In this document: positions 34,075 to 39,352 of the stretch, in pieces
Position numbering within the stretch: position 1 is the first letter of the stretch
Layout: every line of letters begins with the position of its first letter
Assembly (NCBI GenBank): GCA_905215755.1
Contig: CAJMRE010000017.1
Location: 1 to 39,352 of the forward strand
Source: an uncultured bacterium
GTDB lineage: Bacteria > Actinomycetota > Coriobacteriia > Coriobacteriales > Coriobacteriaceae
DNA length: 39,352 nt
Direction: 5' to 3'
The notes under the pieces: model-generated
Told to the model about the DNA's origin: nothing
Database searches by the model: none
Seen by the model: the letters and a program-made list of their open reading frames with translations, nothing else
Program-made: the position numbers and the translations under genes

Positions 34075-34968
34075 CTAGAGCAAGGTAACGCTAAAGCTGC
34101 GAACATCCGTCTCGCCGGGAGCCAAGGTGATGGTGTTGACCTTGTGCTCAAAGACGTCGTCCTCGGTGTCCATGGTGGTGTGACCGGTCCAGGGCTCGAG
34201 CGCCACAAACGGAGCGTCGTTGGCGGCAGACCACACGCCGATGTACTTAAAGCCCTCAAAGTCGATCTTGACGCCGTGGCCCGACTTGCGGCCGCGCAGT
34301 GTGAGCGTGGAGCCCGGAGTATCGGTGAACATGATGGCATCGTTATCGAAGCTGCGGTGCGTGATGGGCAGCACGTCCGAGTTATCGGGCGCCTTGTAGC
34401 TGCCCTCGAACGTCATAAGACCGTCGGGCGTGATGATGGGAGCCTCGTTGGTCCAAGCCTCGGTAAACGCCAACTCGTAATCCTCGAACGCCTCGTCCTC
34501 GGCACCGGGGGCGGGCACGTTAAATGCGGGGTGGCCGCCCACCGAGAACGGCAGGTCCACGTCGCCGGTGTTGGTGACGGCAAAGGTCTGCGTGAGGGTG
34601 GCGTCGCCGGTCAAGGCATAGGTCATGTTGAGCTTAAAGTGGAACGGGAACGCCTTGAGCGACTCGGGCGTATCGGTAATCTCGTACGTTACCGAGGAGC
34701 CGTCCTCCGAAACCTCGACCAGCTTGTGCTCGACAATGCGCGCGAGTCCGTGGCGCGGCATCTCGCAGGTACCGGCCGCAGACGTTGCCGTGTTGTTGCG
34801 CAGCGAGCCCACAATGGGGAACAGGATGGGCGCGTGCTTGCCCCAAAAGGCGGGGTCGCCCTGCCACAGATACTCGTTGCCGTTGAGGGCAAGGCTCGTG
34901 AGCTGGGCGCCCATGGAATCGATGGCCGCGGTGAGGCCGCCGCGCTTGATGGTAGTAACGGTAGACAT
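34075..34968 (-). CDS. Aldose 1-epimerase family protein (LacX/GalM-like)
   Basis: Galactose-mutarotase-like fold; likely interconverts sugar anomers or acts on a hexose phosphate. 297 aa from the ATG at 34968 (GGAGGAAG site). Seen: LWQGDPAFWGKHAPILFPIVGSLRNN, MPRHGLARI (first active-site His), SVGGHPAFNVP (second His) and ALEPWTGHTT with the putative catalytic Glu. This set matches the LacX subgroup, whose substrate is not settled. No sugar pathway genes are adjacent. Confidence 0.88.
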   Translation of the reverse strand: MSTVTTIKRGGLTAAIDSMGAQLTSLALNGNEYLWQGDPAFWGKHAPILFPIVGSLRNNTATSAAGTCEMPRHGLARIVEHKLVEVSEDGSSVTYEITDTPESLKAFPFHFKLNMTYALTGDATLTQTFAVTNTGDVDLPFSVGGHPAFNVPAPGAEDEAFEDYELAFTEAWTNEAPIITPDGLMTFEGSYKAPDNSDVLPITHRSFDNDAIMFTDTPGSTLTLRGRKSGHGVKIDFEGFKYIGVWSAANDAPFVALEPWTGHTTMDTEDDVFEHKVNTITLAPGETDVRSFSVTLL

Positions 34969-35081
34969 GCTACTTCCTCCAAAAGTAAACAATAGTGTCG
35001 AGGGCTATTGTCCCACTCTTGGCGGCGGGACGGGACGGCAGGCGATTATTGAGTAGCCATAGCGGAATGAGCGGCGAGTGC

Positions 35082-35951
35082 CTACTGGGTATCCACGTAA
35101 AGGTCGAACCCGCCCTGCGGTGTAGTGTCGACCGTGTCGGGCGCCTGTGAGTTAAAGTTCACGGGGACCATGCGCTTTGAGGCGCGGAAGCGCGTGCCGT
35201 CGGTGGCGACGGGCGGTTCATCGACGGTGAGCTCGTAGTCGCCGGGCTTGAGCTCGATGCCGTCACCAGCGGAATTGACGTATTGATACTCGTCGATCGT
35301 CTGCCCTTTGAGCGTGCGCCCCACGATATGGATGAGCATTTGGCTGTCGCCGCGCGCGGTGTCCCACGTCGCGCCGTCCTTGACCTCGACCGACACATGT
35401 ACCGAGCGCGTGCGGCCGAGCGATTGCTCGACAGACATCTCGACCTTGGCGGCGTCTTTTCGCTGTTGCTCAACATGGCTCCAGACGTTTCCAATTACCG
35501 AGCATGCGATAACGCCGGCCATGAAGGCGATAAGGATGGGGCCGAGCGGAGAGCGACGTCCTGCATCTTCCTCGCGAGACAGATTGGGGCGACGTGTGGG
35601 CGCGGGCGCCTGGGCACCCTGCGAGGGCACGTCGAGAATACTGAAGGATGCCGTGCTGTCGGGATCGATGGTGTGACGCGGCTGCGGGGTCTTTGCCGGC
35701 GAGATCGACATGTCGGCTGGCTCGCCGAGCGTGGCCGTAGCGTCGGCCTTGGCCTCGTCTGCCTCGGCCTGGGCCCAAGCTTGTTCGAAGGTCAGGGGCT
35801 CGACGGAATCGAGGGCGGCGTCCGAGTCGGCGGCGACGTCGTTGCCGGTCTCGTCCTCGTCGCTCGACACGTCACGCGGCGTAGGCTCGTCCCACCCCTC
35901 GTCCGGAGCCTCACCCTCGCTATACCACCATTCAAAGTTATCGATATCCAT
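35082..35951 (-). CDS. Single-pass membrane protein of unknown function
   Basis: 289 aa from the ATG at 35951 (AAGGGGG upstream). Residues 1-130 are acidic, rich in Asp/Glu/Ala/Pro, probably disordered and cytoplasmic; one membrane helix lies at about 137-155 (LGPILIAFMAGVIACSVIG); residues 160-289 are outside and look beta-rich, with HVSVEVKDGATWDTARGD and a GDYELTVDEPPV stretch. I do not recognise the family. It precedes the epimerase gene on the same strand with a 113-base gap and follows the Nudix fusion gene. Confidence 0.75.
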   Translation of the reverse strand: MDIDNFEWWYSEGEAPDEGWDEPTPRDVSSDEDETGNDVAADSDAALDSVEPLTFEQAWAQAEADEAKADATATLGEPADMSISPAKTPQPRHTIDPDSTASFSILDVPSQGAQAPAPTRRPNLSREEDAGRRSPLGPILIAFMAGVIACSVIGNVWSHVEQQRKDAAKVEMSVEQSLGRTRSVHVSVEVKDGATWDTARGDSQMLIHIVGRTLKGQTIDEYQYVNSAGDGIELKPGDYELTVDEPPVATDGTRFRASKRMVPVNFNSQAPDTVDTTPQGGFDLYVDTQ

Positions 35952-36032
35952 ACGGGGCGCCCCCTTGGCCTCGCAAATAAACACTTGCTAGCCTTATACC
36001 CCCAGATGACACGGGAGCTCGCCGGCACAGAC

Positions 36033-36095
36033 AGGAAAAGCGTCACAACATTCGACGCTTTTCCTCGTTTTCGAGATTTTCATCGAATGTTGTGA
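36033..36095. promoter_or_regulatory. Two interleaved perfect inverted repeats after the Nudix fusion gene
   Basis: Arm b AGGAAAAGCG (36033-36042) pairs with b' (36056-36065). The 13 bases exactly between them, TCACAACATTCGA (36043-36055), pair perfectly with TCGAATGTTGTGA (36083-36095). A small CTCG-TTTT-CGAG hairpin lies at 36064-36075. The two large pairings overlap, so they must be alternative hairpins or form a pseudoknot. It may end the Nudix transcript or control the next gene. Confidence 0.8.
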
Positions 36096-36110
36096 TGGTT
36101 TGGGCAGCGA

Positions 36111-37058
36111 TTACATGGCGAGGGCCGTGCGGATAGACGGATCGCTGAGGGCCTCGCGGAGCCAGGGGGCCAACTGCTCGGGATGACCTTGCAGATAGCC
36201 GTCGAGCTCGGAGAGGGCCACGCGGCGTACTTCCGATATTTCCTCTTGGTTGATGTGCAGCTCGCCCGGCTTAACACGGGCCAGGTAGACCTCGCACCAT
36301 TCGCACTCACAGCGGCCGTCGCCGTGATCCTCGCGGTACACCACGTGCCCCAGATGCTTGAGCTCGTCCGGCTCGCGCATGATGCCGAGCTCTTCGTTGA
36401 TGCGACGCGCCGTCGCGGCGGCGACGCCCTCCCCCGGGAGCGGATGGCCGGCGCAGCTATCGGCCAGCACCCCGCCCCACAGGCGCTTGAGCGGGCTGCG
36501 GCGACAGAGCAGCAGGCGCATGTTTTCGCCCTGGCCCTCGACCAGAAGCGTCAGGAATGCTTGGTGCAGGATACCCTCGCCGGTATGAGCTTTGATGCGA
36601 TCGACGGGAGCGAGCGCTTTGCCCGTCGCGGCATCGACCGCCACGACCTCGGCACCCGCACCGCCCTCATCCCAGCCGGCGCGCAAGATGCGGGCCGCGG
36701 TTTCTTCGAGCGCGACGATGAGCTCCTTCGTGGTATTGAGCACGCGCTGCAAGTCGTCCTTGCTCGCCTGTTCAACATGAAAACCCATGCTTGCGGTTAC
36801 CGGCACACCAAAGCGCGTAGCGAGCGCCGCCGCAATGTCGTGCGCCGGGATCTCGTCGCGATGGCACGGAACGGCAAGGATGCTCACAGTCGCCGTGCGT
36901 CCGGGCTCGGGACGCGGAATGGCCTGCGCCGTGGCGCCCAGGTGTGCGAACTCCGGCGAGCAGGCGTACACCGCCATGCCTCGCGGCGTCACCGTCAGCT
37001 GGGCCTCGAGCGTAAACTTGCCCTCGCCCACTGCAACCTTTGTCGTGTGCATACCCAT
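36111..37058 (-). CDS. Fusion: LpdD-like (prenylated-flavin chaperone-type) domain plus IDI-like Nudix hydrolase
   Basis: 315 aa from the ATG at 37058 (AGGAGA site). Residues 1-115 contain HLGATAQAIPRP, VSILAVPCHRDE and MGFHVEQASKDDLQRVL, which to me resembles the LpdD-type chaperone of UbiD decarboxylase systems; this is recognition from memory and moderate only. Residues 160-300 are a Nudix domain of the isopentenyl-diphosphate isomerase type: LWGGVLADSCAGHPLPGEG, then AAATARRINEELGI, and CEWCEVYLARV with the metal Glu. In true IDI the motif is N-S-x-C-x-H-P; here Cys is one place early and Ala occupies the catalytic position, so isomerase activity is doubtful. A clear promoter precedes it. 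Confidence 0.7.
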   Translation of the reverse strand: MGMHTTKVAVGEGKFTLEAQLTVTPRGMAVYACSPEFAHLGATAQAIPRPEPGRTATVSILAVPCHRDEIPAHDIAAALATRFGVPVTASMGFHVEQASKDDLQRVLNTTKELIVALEETAARILRAGWDEGGAGAEVVAVDAATGKALAPVDRIKAHTGEGILHQAFLTLLVEGQGENMRLLLCRRSPLKRLWGGVLADSCAGHPLPGEGVAAATARRINEELGIMREPDELKHLGHVVYREDHGDGRCECEWCEVYLARVKPGELHINQEEISEVRRVALSELDGYLQGHPEQLAPWLREALSDPSIRTALAM

Positions 37059-37098
37059 GGGATCTCCTGTCGCCCGCGATGTACCTGAGACCATCTTC

Positions 37099-37139
37099 GC
37101 CTGTATTGCGACTATACAGGCAAGCGCAGACCGTGACAA
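37099..37139 (-). promoter_or_regulatory. Promoter of the Nudix fusion gene with overlapping palindrome
   Basis: Minus-strand TTGTCA (37134-37139) and TATAGT (37111-37116) are 17 bases apart, a strong sigma-A match. The palindrome GCCTGTAT...ATACAGGC (37099-37121, 7-base centre) overlaps the -10 box and may be an operator. Confidence 0.75.
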
Positions 37140-37170
37140 AGGCGCTGCTTCTTGTCGTATTCTGCTAGAG

Positions 37171-37199
37171 TTGCAGAGACTGAATCTAGCTCATATAAC
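37171..37199 (+). promoter_or_regulatory. Promoter of the MFS gene, predicted leaderless
   Basis: TTGCAG (37171-37176), 17-base spacer, TATAAC (37194-37199). The start codon ATG follows only five bases after the -10 box, so transcription would begin at or next to the A of the ATG. No ribosome site is visible. Confidence 0.65.
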
Positions 37200-37204
37200 G
37201 CAAC

Positions 37205-38470
37205 ATGGGAGCAACCGCCTTGACCACCGCAACCTCGTCCACAACAGCATCAACCGCTGCCGCGCTTTCCCCCGCGCGCACCAACCTCTGCCTAGCGCTG
37301 CTCGTGTTGTTAGGCTTTTCGCTCGGCTGCTCGGAGTTCGTGGTCATCGGCATCGAGAGCGACCTGGCGACGGAGCTCGGCATCTCACTTGCCACCGCAG
37401 GCCAACTCATCAGCGTGTTCGCGCTCGTCTACGCCATCGCAACGCCGGCGCTTGCGCTCAGCACGGGACGCTTCCGCCGTTACCAGTTACTCGTGTGCTA
37501 CAGCATTGTCTTTGTACTCGGTAATCTTGTCATGGCGTTGGCGCCCAACTTCCAAGTGCTGTTTGCCTCGCGCATCATCTTGGGCTCCGTCTCGGGCGCA
37601 CTGCTCGCCGTGGGCGTGACGTATATCCCCGAGCTGCTGTCCCCGCAGCAGACCTCACTCGCTATCTCGGTGGTGTACGGCGCATTCTCCGTGGCGATGG
37701 TCTTTGTGACCTCGATCGGCAAGTTTGTGGCCGACACGCTCGACTGGCACGTTGCCATGTACGGCACGCTGACCTTCGCCGTTCTGATCTGCGCCGCGCT
37801 CGTGGCGTTTATGCCGCGCGCCGGACAAACCGACGAGCCTGCCACCTTCCGCGAGCAGGCGGGGCTTCTGCGCGAGCCGAGCATCATCACCGGCATGCTC
37901 ATCTTCTTGTTTGGCGTGGGCTCGGTCTATGTGTTCTACGGCTACGTGACGCCCTATCTGGAGCAGGTGCTGGGCATGGGCACCGTTCAGGCGAGCACCA
38001 CCCTTATGGCCTACGGCGTGTTCTGCCTGATCTCGAACATCCTGGGCGGATGGATCGATGCGCGCTTTGGCATGAGGGCGCTGCTCGTGACGTTTGTGCT
38101 CCAGGCCGCGGCTCTGTTTGGGCTGTTTGCCGTTGGCGGCACCATGCCCCTCGCGCTTGTCTTTGTCTTTAGCCTGGCGATGCTCATGTACCTGTTTTCG
38201 GTCTCGTGCATCACGCACTTTATGGACGTGGCCCGCAGCCGCCATCCCAAATCGATGGTGCTCGCGAGTTCGGTGGAGCCCATGGCATTTAACGTTGGCA
38301 TTTCGTTTGGCACCGCGGTGGGCGGCGCCGTGGTAAGCGGGATTGGCATTGCCTACGTGGGCGCGGTTGGCGCCGCATTCTCGCTCGTAGCCTGGATACT
38401 CACGCTAGTGACGATCAAGCTGGCACGCTGGGAGCGCAAGCGGGCAGCACAATCTTCGATGCAGGCATAG
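37205..38470 (+). CDS. MFS transporter, DHA1-type (AraJ/YdhP-like exporter)
   Basis: 421 aa with 12 predicted membrane helices. Seen: an N-terminal Ser/Thr/Ala-rich tail, then LLVLLGFSLGCSEFVVIGIESDLATELGISLATAGQLISVFALVYAIATPALAL, typical of the DHA1 sugar-efflux/drug-efflux group, the motif A region LSTGRFRRYQLL (a degenerate GxLaDrxGrr), and the motif C-like GSVSGALLAVGVTYIPELL. Substrate unknown. Divergent from the Nudix fusion gene; the two predicted promoters lie about 30 bases apart. Starts without a ribosome site (see the promoter entry). Confidence 0.88.
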   Translation: MGATALTTATSSTTASTAAALSPARTNLCLALLVLLGFSLGCSEFVVIGIESDLATELGISLATAGQLISVFALVYAIATPALALSTGRFRRYQLLVCYSIVFVLGNLVMALAPNFQVLFASRIILGSVSGALLAVGVTYIPELLSPQQTSLAISVVYGAFSVAMVFVTSIGKFVADTLDWHVAMYGTLTFAVLICAALVAFMPRAGQTDEPATFREQAGLLREPSIITGMLIFLFGVGSVYVFYGYVTPYLEQVLGMGTVQASTTLMAYGVFCLISNILGGWIDARFGMRALLVTFVLQAAALFGLFAVGGTMPLALVFVFSLAMLMYLFSVSCITHFMDVARSRHPKSMVLASSVEPMAFNVGISFGTAVGGAVVSGIGIAYVGAVGAAFSLVAWILTLVTIKLARWERKRAAQSSMQA

Positions 38471-38574
38471 GGGTGGGATCGAGGCAGGCGCAAGTACAGC
38501 TCAGCGCGGCGGGCGTCCGATGAAAACCACACCATACGAGCAGTGTTTATCCGCCCGCAGGCTCCAGCGGTTCA

Positions 38575-38667
38575 ATTTCGTGTACTTGAAATACACGTTT
38601 TTCCACGATTTCGTGTATTTCAAGTACACGAAATCGTACTAAACTATGTATTTGAAGTACATGAAAT
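38575..38667. repeat. Palindromic iterated repeats upstream of the AAA ATPase gene
   Basis: Three related units. Unit 1 (38575-38597) is the exact reverse complement of unit 2 (38612-38634), 23 bases with a 14-base loop, and each unit is itself nearly palindromic around GTACTTGAAATAC-like centres. Unit 3 (38648-38667) matches part of unit 2 with two changes. They end 15 bases before the ATPase start codon, covering its ribosome-site region, so a repressor-binding array or an RNA hairpin is possible. Confidence 0.8.
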
Positions 38668-38682
38668 TGGAAAGGCAGCCCC

Positions 38683-39352
38683 ATGCGCAGATCAATCGAA
38701 TCCGTTATCGAATCATGGGCGACAAAGGACGCCTCGCGCCCCCTCCTCATCCGTGGCGCACGACGCGTGGGCAAAACGTACGCTGCCGAGGAAATCGGCA
38801 GACGAATCGCCGGCGATGCGTTTGTCAAACTCGACTTTCAGACCGATCTTGAGCTGATTGCCCCGCTGTTCGACTGCCCCACCGACGACGTTGACACCAT
38901 CGTGGCACGAATCTCAGACTATAAACGCACCCCCATTCGCAAAGAAACCGCATTCATCCTGTTTGACGAGGTTCAGCTCTGTGAACGGGCGCTCAACTCG
39001 CTTCGCTTTTTCTCGGGTTCGGGCTGGCGCATATGCGCGACCGGCAGTCAGCTCGGCGTCGCCACGCGCAAGCGCAAGCTGCCTTTTCCCAGTGGCGTCC
39101 GCCAAGAGACCATGCATCCCATGTCGTTCGAGGAGTTTCTCTGGGCGCTCGGCGAGGAGCAGATGGCCGATGCCGTTCGTGCCCACGCCGACACGCTCGA
39201 GACCTACGCCGCACACCAAGCCGCGCTCAACCTGTTTCATCGATACCAAATCGTGGGCGGCATGCCCGCCGCCGTCAACGCATATCGCAAGACGCTTTCC
39301 ATCGAAGACGCGCGCGTCGAGCAGCGCGAAATCGACGAGACCTACACCGCCG
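38683..39352 (+). CDS. AAA_14/DUF4143-type ATPase, 3'-truncated by window end
   Basis: 223 aa visible, still open at the window edge. The ATG at 38683 has GGAAAGG seven bases upstream. Seen: Walker A region IRGARRVGKTYAAEEI, Walker B AFILFDEVQLCE, sensor-like ICATGSQLGV, then MHPMSFEEFLWALG and the family-typical FHRYQIVGGMPAAVNAYRK. The family includes ATPases with a C-terminal DUF4143 nuclease-like domain, common in gut bacteria and of unclear role. The C-terminal half lies outside the window. Confidence 0.85.
   Translation, partial: MRRSIESVIESWATKDASRPLLIRGARRVGKTYAAEEIGRRIAGDAFVKLDFQTDLELIAPLFDCPTDDVDTIVARISDYKRTPIRKETAFILFDEVQLCERALNSLRFFSGSGWRICATGSQLGVATRKRKLPFPSGVRQETMHPMSFEEFLWALGEEQMADAVRAHADTLETYAAHQAALNLFHRYQIVGGMPAAVNAYRKTLSIEDARVEQREIDETYTA

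Noticed and set aside
38543..38857. Small ORFs on both strands with repeated peptides (FRVLEIHEI, VFQVHEIE)
   Set aside because: The peptide repeats are translations of the palindromic DNA units; the real gene start at 38683 has a ribosome site and family homology.

Overview
The window looks like a chromosomal stretch of a high-GC Gram-positive bacterium of the class Coriobacteriia, most likely Collinsella or a close relative. This rests on the GC-rich coding sequence, the gene order atp-murA-lytR with prfA/prmC/tsaC/upp nearby, LPXTG and fibro-slime surface-protein architecture, and the style of the intergenic repeats. The genus is an inference; no rRNA or tRNA gene is present.

Layout. A truncated peptidase T gene (1-1208, +) converges on a long minus-strand block. 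Read in the direction of transcription from the right, that block holds: an LpdD-like/Nudix fusion (36111-37058), a membrane protein of unknown function (35082-35951), an aldose-1-epimerase-like protein (34075-34968), a polar amino-acid ABC importer (Tat-lipoprotein binding protein, permease, ATPase; 30919-33811), an M20 peptidase (29434-30861), a giant LPXTG adhesin of 3,462 aa (18858-29246), prfA (17043-18110), prmC (15160-16410), a hicAB toxin-antitoxin pair (14448-15091), tsaC/sua5 (13570-14313), glpK (12015-13556), upp (11244-11891), the full ATP synthase operon (4078-10973), murA (2706-3989) and lytR (1461-2693). At the right end two plus-strand genes follow: an MFS exporter (37205-38470) and a truncated AAA/DUF4143-type ATPase (38683 onward).

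How the parts fit. The atp genes, murA and lytR couple the proton-motive force, peptidoglycan precursor synthesis and cell-wall polymer attachment. prfA and prmC act together (PrmC methylates the GGQ motif of RF1). The ABC importer and the M20 peptidase suit amino-acid and peptide scavenging. The adhesin carries 17 FctA/Spy0128-like modules, each keeping a candidate Lys/Glu/Asn isopeptide triad, and ends in an LPYTG sortase signal. A run of nine G lies in its 5' coding region, so it may be phase-variable.

Most unusual signals: (1) three copies of a nested-hairpin element directly after the stop codons of lytR, prfA and galM, with compensatory stem changes and one flipped hairpin tip; (2) the G9 tract in the adhesin; (3) a 4-module block of the adhesin duplicated with two modules swapped; (4) two perfectly interleaved inverted repeats after the Nudix fusion gene; (5) a predicted leaderless mRNA for the MFS gene; (6) palindromic iterated repeats before the AAA ATPase gene; (7) intrinsic terminators abutting the Shine-Dalgarno of the next gene (murA and the M20 peptidase); (8) a PrmC with a large Ala/Glu-rich insertion.
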